Positions 36,538 to 46,882 of a stretch of DNA of 64,000 nt are shown piece after piece. Under the pieces are notes generated by a model. The model saw nothing but the letters and a program-made list of their open reading frames with translations, was not told the DNA's origin and ran no database searches. A program made the translations under genes and the position numbers. Source of the stretch: Cryptomeria japonica (lineage: Eukaryota > Streptophyta > Pinopsida > Cupressales > Cupressaceae); the NCBI RefSeq assembly GCF_030272615.1, contig NC_081414.1, positions 660,712,438 through 660,776,437 on the forward strand, written 5' to 3'. Every line of letters starts with the position of its first letter. The first letter of the stretch is position 1.

Positions 36538-38094
36538 CTAAAATAAATAAGAATACAACTCTCTCATCTTCACTGCATCCTCCCAAGTCATCGAGGTCTC
36601 ATCATTTGGGTCCAATAGGACCCTTACTTGGTCAATGGTACGACCCCTGAGGATCAAATACCGACGTTGAAGAATGCACACGAGCTCCGTGGAAAGTTGC
36701 CCTTCCTCGACCTGCAAAGAGTTCCAATCAAGAACATGTGTCACATTCGGATGATAAGGTCGAAGAACTGAAACATGAAAGACATCGTGGATGCGGGATA
36801 GACTCTGTGGCAAGGCTAGATGGTAAGCAACAGGTCCTATCCTCTCAAGGATCTCAAAAGGTCCAACAAACTGAGGCGACAACTTAGAACCCTTTCCATA
36901 ACGGATTGGACTCTTCCGCGGATGCACTCTCAAGAACACACAATCACCAATAGAAAACTGATGATCTATCCTATGAGCATCTACATACTTTTTTTGTCTA
37001 TCCTGTGCCGCTACTAAATGCTCACGAATCCTATCTACCTGATGCTCCATCTCCCGAAGAATATCCGGTCCTATAAGCACCCTGTCCTCTAACCGATCCC
37101 AACTCAAAGGAGTGCGGAAAGGACAACCATATAATGCCTGAAAGGGGGACATACCTATGGAGCTATGATATCCATTGTTATAAGCAAACTCCACTAGATA
37201 GATATAATCCTCCCAGCGTGACTGCTGGTCCATAACATACATGTGAAGCATGTCCTCCAAAACCTGATTCACTCTCTCTGTCTGACCATTTGGCTCTAGA
37301 TGATATGTTGAACTAAAATTCAACTGAGTCCCCAAAGCATGCTGAAATGAGGTTCACAATGCTGAGGTAAAGACAGGATCTCTATCAGATATGATCCACC
37401 TTGGAATGCCATGTAATCGCACTACATCTTCCAAGAAGACTTGTGCCACCACCGCTGCTGTGTAGGAAGCTCGAATAGGAACAAAATGAGCAACCTTAGT
37501 CAATCTATCAACTATGACCATGATGGCATCATGACGACATGAAGAGACAGGCAAACCAACAATGAAATCCATGGAAATGATATCCCATTTCCAATCTGGT
37601 ACTAGATTAGGCTGTAAAAGCCCTGCTGGGTGTTGATGCTCCACCTTCACTTGCTGACACTCTAAACACTTCGACAAAAAATCAGCAATGTCATGTTTCA
37701 TACCCACCCAATGATAAATCTATCTAAGATCCGCGTGCATCTTCTTGACACCTGGATGTGCCGAATAATGTGCACGATGGGCCTCGGTCATGATCAAAAC
37801 ACGAAGACCCTCCAAAGGAGGTACATAGATCTGTCCATGGTGACGAAGAAGTCCATCTACCTCAAGGTTATATCTAGAGAATCTACCCTCTAAAGGCCTT
37901 CCAGAATCTATCACTGCTCTAACATCCCGATACCAAGTATCTTGAGGAAGAACTCCAAGAATCCTCTCTCTCAAGTCTACTCCAAGGGACATTGTTGAAA
38001 CTTCATGCCGCCTACGACTCAAAGCATCTGCCACTATGTTCTCTTTCCCCTGAATATAACAAACCTCAAAATCATATTCGCAAAAGAATTCCAT
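36538..38094 (-). pseudogene. Ty3/gypsy integrase with chromodomain-like tail (element E)
   Basis: This part of pol inserts the DNA copy into the host genome. From the N-terminal side it shows the RNase H end (ADALSRR, about 38025-38045), an HHCC zinc site (HRAHYSAHPG ... CLECQQVK), the core with D in MDFIVGLP and D in SDRDP, and E in QTERVNQ. It continues with the GPFEILERIGPVAYHL module and a C-terminal segment ending TWEDAVKMRELYSYLF. The latter fits the chromodomain-type tail of Tekay/Del chromoviruses. All three catalytic residues are present. Frame breaks occur near 37,710 and 37,340, and the W or F of the aromatic cage is not clear. It ends 25-36 bp before the PPT. Confidence 0.9.
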
Positions 38095-39372
38095 CCATCT
38101 CTGCTGTCAAGCATTCAAATTTGGCTGTGTGAATATATACTACAAACTATGGTGATCACTATGCAGCTCAAACCGAGGCCCTAACAGGAAATGCCACCAT
38201 CTAACCAAAGCATGAACTACAACTACCAACTCTAAATCATGAATTGGATAGTTCAACTCATGGTTCTTGAGTTTGCGAGACTCATAAGCAACCACACATC
38301 CATTTTGCATAAGTACTGCACCTATACCTTCCAAAGAGGCATCTGTGCATACCATAAAATCTCTAGATGGATCAGGAACTGCCAAAATCGGAGCACTGAC
38401 AAGGAGCTCCTTCAAGGTTCTAAAAGCTACTTCACACTGTTCTGACCAAACAAACTTCTTCCCTTTTCTCTTAAGAGAAGTAATCAGGTGTCCTATCTGG
38501 GAAAAGCCTTCAACAAAGCGACGGTAATATTCGGCCAAACCCATAAAACTTTTAACTTCTGAAACGTTGGTCGGCACTGACCAATCAACAATGGCTTGGA
38601 TCTTTGAAGGATCCATGAATATACCTTCTCTCGAAACCACATGACCAAGATAGTTCACCTCAGTCTGGAAGAAGTCATACTTTGCCAAATTGGCATAAAG
38701 TTGATTCTCCCTCAAGCACTGCAAAACCTGACGTAAGTGACCCTCATGCTCCTCCATAGATCTATAATAAATCAGAATGTCATCCAAGAATACAATGATG
38801 AAATGATCAAGGAAGGTGCAAAAAACCCCATTCATTAAGCTCATGAAAATTGAAGGCGCGTTTGACAACCCGAATGGCACCACTGTGAACTCATAGTGAC
38901 CATAACGAGTATGAAATGTTGTCTTATGAATGTCTGCATCCTGAATGCACAACTGATGGTATCCAGACTTCAAGTCAATCTTAGAGAACACCTTGGCTCC
39001 CTTAACCTGATCAAAAAGGTTATCTAGTATACGAGGCAATGAATATCTATTTCAGATGGTTACTTTATTCAGCTATCGGTAATAAATGCATAACCGAAGA
39101 GAACCATCTTTCTTCTTAACAAAGATAACAGGTGCACCCCAAGGGGAAACACTAGGATGAATGAATCCCTTGGCCAATAATTCTTCTATTTGCAACTTCA
39201 ATTCACTCAACTTCTGAGTAGTCATCTGATATGGAGATCTCGAAATAGGTTCTGCACTAGGAACCAAATCGACACAAAAGTCTATGTCTCGCTTCGGAGG
39301 CATACCAAGAATATCCAATGGAAACACGTCAGCATACTCTCTAAGGATAGGGTGACTATCAAGAGTGATTTC
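38095..39372 (-). pseudogene. Ty3/gypsy reverse transcriptase-RNase H (element E)
   Basis: This domain copies element RNA into DNA. RT fingers and palm read [23 protein letters not shown] (of which [13 protein letters not shown] is characteristic), [23 protein letters not shown] and the active site FLDDILIY (about 38770-38790). The connection has [11 protein letters not shown], and RNase H begins [14 protein letters not shown] and continues to [15 protein letters not shown] and ELHSDHHSL. Two in-frame stops lie near 39040-39072 (LNKVTI region, one TAG and one TGA), and another break occurs near 38105. The catalytic residues are kept, so decay is moderate. Family: Tekay/Del-like chromovirus. 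Confidence 0.93.
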
Positions 39373-39990
39373 TCACCTCTCTGACTCATCCAATTCCTCA
39401 AGAGTAACTGCAAAAAGCTGATATCCTCTACGCATGCATCGCTTAAGTTGCATAGTGGAGATCACACACAGGGATATCGGCCTTTGTACTCCAACAATCT
39501 CCACTTCTCTGCCAAGGTCATCTAAACACTCTAATGTCTTCTTGCGACAATCTACATGAGCACTATGAGATGATAGCCAATCCATCCCCAATACAACTCC
39601 ATAAGAACCCAAAGGAATAACTCGAAGGTCAACTGAAGTAACTATGGTTCCTAGTCTCAACTCACAACTAGGAACAAAGGCATCTACAAAAACATAGACA
39701 CCTATAACCAACTCTACTTGCCACCTATCCACCTGCTTAGCAGATGTAAGTCCGCACCGCTCTACAATGGATGAAGAAATAAAAGAATCTGAAGCACCGG
39801 AATCAAAAAGTACAGAGATAGGGGTTCCATGCAACATACCTGCTGCCTCAATGACTGTACCCCGATGATTAGCTTGGTGGTCATCTACCACTGCAAATAC
39901 TCTATGGGATCTCCCTGCATCTCCCACTGTAGGTTCAGATGCTGCTAGCCTCTGACTACCTATGTTGTGGAAATTTTGAGGGCACTGCAT
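39373..39990 (-). CDS. retroviral-type aspartic protease domain (element E)
   Basis: An uninterrupted frame of about 205 codons contains the active site LFDSGASDSFISSS and the flap/second-half motif GSYGVVLGMDWLSSHSAHVDC, as in plant Ty3/gypsy proteases that process Gag-Pol. It follows the CCHC knuckle of gag directly (MQCPQ is the end of the knuckle) and leads into RT. The true protein is part of a Gag-Pol polyprotein, so the first Met is not a real start. Its openness contrasts with the breaks in neighbouring domains. Confidence 0.9.
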   Translation of the reverse strand: MQCPQNFHNIGSQRLAASEPTVGDAGRSHRVFAVVDDHQANHRGTVIEAAGMLHGTPISVLFDSGASDSFISSSIVERCGLTSAKQVDRWQVELVIGVYVFVDAFVPSCELRLGTIVTSVDLRVIPLGSYGVVLGMDWLSSHSAHVDCRKKTLECLDDLGREVEIVGVQRPISLCVISTMQLKRCMRRGYQLFAVTLEELDESER

Positions 39991-40798
39991 AGCTCTGTGA
40001 CCAAACTGCCCACATGAGAAGCAAGCTCCTCTATTACCTATCGGTCCACTAGACTGCTAGAAAATTCCCTGGCTAGGGGCATGAGATGCACTCTGCGAGG
40101 TCTACCCTATAGGGCCTTATTTTCCCCTCTGCCAGTTCTTGCTCTTCTTATTCTGAGAATTGCCACCTTGTTGGCCCTGGAATTGTTTTGGTTATGACTG
40201 TTGCTTCTGTTGTTGCCCACCCTTAGTGGGTGCTTGAGGAGTCCTAAATGGTGTAGCTGACTGGGACTGATTTCCCTGAGCTTTATTTCTACTAGTAGGT
40301 GCACTCCCTATCTGCACACCTGTCTGACCACCAAGTGCATAGCTAAGGTTCAGCTCAACCAATTTGGCTTTCACCACTGCTATCTCTACTGAAGGTGGCT
40401 CAAACACCCTCACTCCTCCACTGATACGGTCATTCAAACCTCTCAAGAAATGTTGGACAAGCATAGCCTCGTCATTACCAATTCTGACGTATTATTTGAG
40501 CTCATAGAACCTATGCTCATACTGATCTACTGTCATCCCATACTAATGCAAGGCGTATAACTCATCTGCTCGAGTCTGCCTCCATTGGGGTGAGAGAAAT
40601 CATGCCCTGAATCTCTCTAGAAATAGTTCCCATGTAATGGTGTTAATGCATACACCGATCTTCTCCTCCTCTAATCTCCACCAGATTGAAGTAAATTTAT
40701 TGAGACGCATAATAGCACATCTCGCCATGGTGTTGCTACTGTATGGAAACATAGTGAAACACCAGTCTAAACTGATGAGCCAGGTCTTTGCCTAACTA
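39982..40798 (-). pseudogene. Ty3/gypsy gag, C-terminal part with CCHC knuckle (element E)
   Basis: The capsid portion includes QWRQTRADELYALH, YGMTVDQYEHRFYELK and MLVQHFLRGLNDRI, typical of chromovirus gag. It is followed by a Gln-rich linker (QQQKQQS) and one zinc knuckle CFSCGQFGHRAMQC (39982-40023, all four ligands present). Stops interrupt the capsid part near 40485 and 40545, and further breaks occur near 40045-40105. The N-terminal half is absent: at about 40798 the sequence switches directly into LTR sequence. Confidence 0.88.
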
Positions 40799-41881
40799 TT
40801 TCCTATGTAACTAAAATAAAAACCTATTCCCCTATTTAAACTAAAATTCTAGGTTCAATAGCTTTTTCTCAAAAAACCTAAATTTAGAATAATAGTAATT
40901 TTATTTTCTTTTCTAATTTTATAACAAAAGATAAGCTAATATGCAATAATTAAAAATCATTATTCTTTCTTTTCTTTTCTCATGCACATTAATTAATTTT
41001 CTAAATAAAGAATTAAAACAATATTTTAATTCTAATTAATCCTTTTATTCATTTATTTATTTATAATTCTAGGAAATAATAAATACAATTAATTTAATTT
41101 ATTTTTCCACAAAAACTTTAATAAAAATATATTTCTAATATCATGCAACTTGCAACTTAATTTAATAATTTCTTTTAATTAACTAAATTTATAATCTCAA
41201 TGCATAAACAATACAACTATGAGATAATTCCATAAACTTAATTAATTAATTAATTAAATCCACTAAAACACTCAAATTAAACAAAACTCAAGCAATTACC
41301 CATACAAAGATCAAATGACAAAATACGAAGGCCGAACAAACTAACAAGACGACCAACTGATGACACTCACATGAGTGTAACTGAGTAAAATAGGGTCAAC
41401 TACTATCTCCTCCACTTCCATCAGAAAATATAAGGCACACTCAGACCTGTGAAGCCAGGTGGAGACGATACCCCGTACCTACCCGATACTTGTACCTACA
41501 ATAATCTGCATCACCGAACCACACATGCATATATATACAATATAGAAAACACGACATACACACCGATGAAGGAGAATCATGGCATTCCCTGTCTCACCGA
41601 AATGAGTGAAGGAAAATCATCCCCTTGCATCCAATACACTCGCAAACACACAACATATAATTACACATTGCATAGACAAAGTAAAATGTCAGTACATAGC
41701 AATAATCCATAAAATGCCATAAAGCACAAATACTAAAATACTTCAAATAAATTATACATCTCATCTCCAGATAAAGCATAATGTCATACAAATCTAAATA
41801 ACATATCATAGTAATGTATCCACTGAAAACAAATAATAATAAAATATGAGTCTAATGATTCAAACAAGTAGGGGTACTACA
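40799..41881 (-). repeat. truncated 5' LTR of element E
   Basis: Only the first 1.08 kb of the LTR (U3 side, TGTAGTACCCC at 41881) remains. It matches 35418-36501. The remaining 2.6 kb of LTR, the primer site, the leader and the gag start are missing, replaced by a direct junction to mid-gag near TTTCCT. Confidence 0.88.
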
Positions 41882-41886
41882 TGATT
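41882..41886. repeat. TSD of element E (TGATT, right copy)
   Basis: Perfect match to 32798-32802. Confidence 0.85.
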
Positions 41887-42455
41887 CCATGCACTTTTTT
41901 TTAATTTGTTCAAGATTTTTATTTAGAAAAAGCCTTTTCAATGCAACTGAACTTTTTTTCTCAAAAAGCTTTGAGTTTTAATTTTAGAGAAAATGATTAC
42001 TTCAATTTAATTGATTTTCTAATTTTTCAAGTTATCTCAATTTTAGAAAAAGAAATATCTTAAGTTTGATTTCTTTTCTCAATTTAATTCTTTTCTTTTG
42101 TTTTCAATTTAACTCTTTCTTTTGCACATTAATTCCTCTTTTTGTGATTAATCCCTTTTTGTAAATTAATTCCTTTTTTTATGATTAAATGACAAATTTA
42201 TTTATTAATTAAATATGCTAGGATATTTAATTAAATAAATATGATAATTGATCAAAATGATTTACTTGGAATGATTTAATTAATTAAATCAATATTTAAT
42301 TAATATTGAGTGATTAACTTGCCATGTAACATTAATGATTGAAGAATTAATTAAGTAGGTGCTCAAGGTTGATTTAATTGCCTTCTGTTAGGACCTTGGT
42401 GATGTTGTCGAGATTAGGGGCCCATGGTTTAGGTGACCATTTTTAGGGTATTACA
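41887..42455 (-). repeat. 5' LTR of element D, proximal part
   Basis: On the minus strand it starts TGTAATACCCTAAAAATGG (42455) and continues to the E insertion. It is rich in TTAATTCCTTTTTTT-like blocks. ATTAC (42456-42460) outside it should be the TSD, whose partner lies beyond the left window edge. Confidence 0.65.
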
Positions 42456-43204
42456 ATTACAAGAAAAATATTTTAAAGGCAACTTTCCATCATACTTACC
42501 GACACCTTTAGGCAATCTTCGAGTGATCAATGCTTCAAGCTCATCAAGCTCTCTTTCTTGATCTTCTATCTCTCTTCTATCTCTTTCATATCTAGATATC
42601 TTGCACTCATCAGGATCATATTTTTGCTTACCGTATACCAACGCTGATGCTCTAAATATTGTCTCAGACTTTCCATGTGATTCTACAAGTTTGCTCAGCT
42701 CAAATGCAGCAAGTTTTCCAACTAATACATCTCTTGTCACTATAGTCACACTTTGGATCTCATCAATAGAGGCAAACTTATATTTATAAGAAAGAGGCAA
42801 AGATCTCAGTACCTAGCAACAATCTCATCTTCCTCAATCTTTCCATCAGCACACCTGATAGCAAGAAAAAGTTCATTCACCTTAGCAATGTATGAATGTA
42901 TGTTCTCATCATCTCCCATCTTCAATGTCTCATACTTTTCTTTCAAACTTTGCAACTTAGAAACTTTCACTTGGCTATAACCTTCATACAAGATCTCAAG
43001 CTTCTCTCAGATCTCATGTGTGGTGTGAAGTCCCATGACATTTGTCATCTCAGAATAAGTCAAGGCACTAAGAAATGCTTCCTTCACCCCGATGTTATAT
43101 TCAGCTTCCTTAACCTCATCAGGAGTAGATGGTCCATTCTGAGGAACAACATAGACATTGTTAGTAGTCTTCTAGTAATCCTCCAAACTGCAAAACCGGA
43201 TTAG
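42456..43204 (-). pseudogene. copia-type gag (UBN2-like) interrupted by element D
   Basis: The minus strand encodes a Ty1/copia capsid region. Recognisable segments are VPQNGPSTPDEVKEAEYN, KLEILYEGYSQVKVSKLQSL, MGDDENIHSYIAKVNELF, ADGKIEEDEIVAR, LPLSYKYKFASIDEI and LVGKLAAFELSKLVESHG. It breaks off at YDGKLPLKYFSCN, just inside the expected zinc knuckle, where the D LTR begins. In-frame TAG or TGA stops and one frameshift lie near 43005, 43170 and 42805. The rest of this element should lie left of the window. Confidence 0.85.
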
Positions 43205-43312
43205 AAAATCTCCCCAAACTCACTGGAATAAATCACAGGAATATGTTGACATCAATGACAACAACATATCCTAGAAGCAACAATGAACAACTATATCCAA
43301 CAACTCCAACAA
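43205..43312 (-). repeat. possible truncated copia LTR start
   Basis: On the minus strand a TGTTGGAGTTGTTGG start is followed about 50 bp later by the near-palindrome TGTTGTCATTGATGTCAACA, as near the start of the element C LTRs. About 100 bp later the gag frame begins. If this is an LTR it has lost most of its length and the primer site. This reading is tentative. Confidence 0.35.
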
Positions 43313-44387
43313 AAAGCAATGTAATCATAGGTGAAATAGCAAATAGATCAAGTCCATTAATTGCCATGATTAATATTGAAATTTATGTTCAAGCAAATTA
43401 TTTGAAAATAAATTAGGATTTTATAAATAAAACTACTTAATTTATGTAAATGATGAGATTCAATTTTGAAGAAAATTTGAAAATGAGAATTTGAAAGTTA
43501 AGATTTGGAAATTGGAATTTGGATAATTCAAATTTTTAGAAAAATGATTATTTAACTTTTGAAAAATTATGCAACCTCCTAGGAAATTTAAATTTATAAT
43601 TAGGGCCCTGAAAATAACCTCTTAAATTAAATTTAGAATTACCCACTAGAAGATTTGATTTTAAAATTAGGGCTTTGTTTCAATTACCTCTTAATTTTTA
43701 AAATTTTGAAATTGTCCACAAGAGAAATAAATTTAAAATTAGGGTCTTTTAGAAAGAACCACTTAATTTAAAATTTAAATTTGAAAATAGATCTAAGATT
43801 GGAAGTTGGAATTGGAAAATGCACAAGATTAATTTAAATTTAAAAATTAGGGTTGTTTAATTAACCACTTAATTTTAAAATTTAAATATTTGAAACTTAA
43901 ATTTGAATTAGCAACCAAATTTGAAGAGGGAAATTCAAAATTTAAACAACCCACAAGCTCAATTTAAAAAAAAAATTAAAATTAGGGTTTTTTGAAATTA
44001 ACCACTTGATTTTAAAAACTAATTGTGAAATTTGAATTGTAGATGAAAATTTGAATTTGCAAATTGAGTGAATGCTCAGATCCAAAATAATTAATCCAAA
44101 TAATACAAATCACAAGTTCAATTTTGAATTTAAAAATTAGGGTTTTAGTGAAATTAACCTCTAAATTTTTTAAATTTGCAAGGAAATCAAACTTGTAAAT
44201 AAAAATTTGAATTTAAAATTGCATAAACTCATATCTGAAAAACAAAAATTAGAATTAAGGGTGTAAGGAGTTGGGCTCACCAAAATGTAAAGTTGAAAAT
44301 TGGAGGAACTTAGCAAATTCACCACTTGGAAAGGAGAATTCACTAAGTCAATTTTCACTTGGAGAACTTTACATTTAAAAGAGGGGA
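43313..44387 (+). mobile_element. AT-rich internal end of element F with AATTAGGGTT repeats
   Basis: This non-coding sequence leads to the PPT AAAAGAGGGGA (44377-44387) and the F LTR. It holds six loose repeats of AATTAGGGYYTTT...TTAACCACTTAATTT, starting near 43598, 43665, 43737, 43845, 43980 and 44135. The last 160 bp resemble the region before the B LTR. No protein motif is seen. Confidence 0.55.
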
Positions 44388-44393
44388 TGAATA
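44388..44393 (+). repeat. first bases of the F LTR, before element C
   Basis: TGAATA follows the PPT and marks the LTR start. It is interrupted after a few bases by element C and resumes at 51200 (GAATC...). GAATA/GAATC on the two sides is a 4-of-5 target-site duplication for C. Confidence 0.55.
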
Positions 44394-45315
44394 TGTAGGT
44401 GATTGACACTCAATTGGTTGGTTTCACTATGTTGTCATTGATGGCAACATAGTATTGTGTTCCAACTTCATACTTTGGTTCAATTGTGTACCGACACTGA
44501 CACCGACATCGACACTAGCAAGTGAGAAGGATTTCTTTTGTCACTGACAATGCAAGCCGACATGGTTTAGTAAAGGTTATCGATATTGGAGGCCGACATA
44601 TCTTGGATTTGGCATCGACAATTTATTTTAATGTTTAGGCATTTATGTTATCTGGCCAACATGTAATTTGATATTGTATATATCTTTGTAAGCCGACATA
44701 AGGCATATAAATTTGTATAGGGTATATAGGTCAGTTTGATAGATCATTTTGAGATAGACATGAGATAGGAGATAATGGATATGTGAATGTAATATGATGC
44801 AAAATATATTAGAGAGATCATGTATGTGAGGAAATTCATGTAAGGGTTATTCTGGTAAAGGGTTTAGGGTTTCAGACCGGAATAAAAAAATCTTAAACCA
44901 AAACTGTACTCTGGCATAGAAGATGCTATCTAACTAGTTCAACACTTCTCCACATTATAGTATGGATCTTTATGTAGTTAGTGAGGCTCCTTTTGTGATT
45001 GAGCAGTGTGCTCTAGGCTGTAAGCCTTCCTACAAGTGCAGGCCCCTCGTATTTTGTAATATGTCTTCATATGGCCAGTGGATTGATATTGTGGGTCACA
45101 AATCCCATCGTGGTTTTTCCTCTTTGAGTTTTTCCACATATAAATCTGTGTGTTATGATTCTCATTTATGTGATTGCCTTATTGGTTGCTTTACTTCTTT
45201 CAATTATGTATGTATCGGTATACCAGTTGGTGTATGCATGTTTTAATAAGGCTAAAATTAATCATTCCTGTAAAACACTGATTCACCCCCCTCTCAGTGT
45301 TATTGGATTCCAACA
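44394..45315 (+). repeat. 5' LTR of copia-like element C
   Basis: This 922-bp LTR pairs with 50325-51199. It begins TGTAGGTGATTGACACTC (the other copy TGTTGGAAATTAACAATC) and ends TTGGATTCCAACA. It contains a near-palindrome at 44427-44452 and the CACTGATTCACCCCCCTCTCA block shortly before the end. The 94-codon frame at 44962-45246 lies wholly in the LTR and I treat it as non-coding. Confidence 0.88.
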
Positions 45316-45330
45316 ATTGATATCAAAGCC
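45316..45330 (+). promoter_or_regulatory. decayed tRNA-iMet-type PBS of element C
   Basis: ATTGATATCAAAGCC follows the LTR end. It is TTGGTATCAGAGCC with two G-to-A changes. Confidence 0.8.
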
Positions 45331-45332
45331 TT

Positions 45333-46595
45333 GTGGCTTGGAGGAAATTTAACAGCTTGAGGAAGATCCTGAAATTGAAATCCATGGACATGGCTTTGGA
45401 GAAGCAACTTGAGATGGCACTTGAAGATTATAATGTTGAAAGGTTGAAGAACTTAAAGCTACAAGATGAATTGAATTCTTCTAAGGAATTCATTCTTGTC
45501 CTTCAAGAGAGGCTATCATCTGTTCAAGCTAGGAGGAAGGAACTTTTGCAAAGTCTAGATGATGAAGAGAAAAATGCACTTAAGGAACAATGTCAAAAAT
45601 TGAGTCAAGAGAACATGGTTATGAAAAATGAAATGCAAGTTATACCTATGGGGATGTCTAAGGAGATTAAGGACAGAAAGAAGAAGGAAGAAAATCTATT
45701 TGTATCCCTGAAGAACAAATTTGAAGAATGTGGTAGGTTGGTTCATGAGAATGATATGTTGAGAATTGATTTGGTACAATCCCAAAGTAATGAATAAGAG
45801 ATTGAGAGACAAATGATAATTCTAAGAGAATATTTAAGTACTGCAAGTGAGTACAAAGAAAAAATCAAGATTAGGTTAGCACAGCTAGATGAGTTATTGA
45901 AGAGACAAAGATAGATTGGAGATTCCAGTGGACTTGGATTTGAGCAAGGAGAGAGTTCCAGTACTGCTAATGAAGATCAAAACCATAAGGAATTGGTAAG
46001 GCAATTCAATGCTTATAAATTCAATGCTAGATGTTTTGTTTGCAATAAATTTGGTCACATGGCTAGACAATGTAGAAACAAAGCAAATCAGAACCCTGAT
46101 TCTTCTCCCGGTAAATATTCTAAATGAAATAAGTATGGTCATAAAACAAAATATTATGGAATGAATGTTAAATTCTATGCATGTGAAAAATTTGGACATA
46201 TGGCTAATCAGTGCAGGTCAAGCAATTTCATCGGTTTTAGTAAAGCAATTCAAAGGAACAATGTTACATGTTATGCATGTAATGAGGTTGGATATATTGC
46301 CAAATTCTATAGAAGTAGAAATCCACCAGTTGGTAATGGAGGATCAAATGGAAAGGAAAAGAGAATGTTAGCAAAATCCGGCAAGATCATACTCAAAGAT
46401 GGGTTAGAAAGACTGAAGAACAATCATCAGATGGGAATGTCCCAATTACTTATCCGACAGAGGAGGTTCCTCCTGCACTGGCAAGTAGCTCATCCGGTAA
46501 CTAAGGTAGATGCCTTAGGGGTAGGCAAAATTCATGAAGATGTTGTATATGCCTTGGGAAGAGGTTCTGGAAGATGTTCTAGATATTGGAGATGA
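45333..46595 (+). pseudogene. gag-like ORF of element C: coiled coil plus four CCHC knuckles
   Basis: One reading phase runs from 45333 to 46595 with stops near 45795, 45912 and 46125. The N-terminal half is a Lys/Glu-rich coiled coil (LEMALEDYNVERLKNLKLQD, ALKEQCQKLSQENMVM). The C-terminal half holds a run of four zinc knuckles: CFVCNKFGHMARQC (intact, 46032-46073), NKYGHKTKYY, YACEKFGHMANQC and CYACNEVGYIAKFY. The last three have lost one or more ligands, mostly Cys-to-Tyr or His-to-Tyr. It would be the RNA-binding structural protein of the element. No protease, integrase or RT follows. Confidence 0.8.
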
Positions 46596-46882
46596 TTATC
46601 TAGCATGGATACGTTCTGAGCGAGATCCGGTATCTTTCACCTGCATTCATTTATGTCAATGGAAGATTAGGGTTTTTATCGGAGGTTAAAAGTTTGAATT
46701 GACTTCATTATTGATCACTTTGCATTCAGAGTGACTTCAGAGCGATTTAGAGTGACTAATTGCCATCAAAGGCGATACAAAGCAATCAGATTTCTTCTTG
46801 AACGATTTCATCGACATTTGGAAGAATTTGTTGGAGGTTTTCACCAAGAGCAATCAAAAGGTATTTATCTTTAAACATAGAA
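46596..46882 (+). other. spacer between the two frames of element C
   Basis: Stops occur in all frames. It is rich in GAGTGACTT- and AGAGCGATT-like blocks (46735-46800) and looks more like an untranslated leader than degraded pol. No copia protease or integrase motif is visible. Confidence 0.5.

Noticed and set aside
44962-45246. 94-codon plus frame in the element C LTR
   Set aside because: It lies entirely in the LTR, and the sister LTR version is interrupted. Cys-rich appearance alone does not support a peptide.
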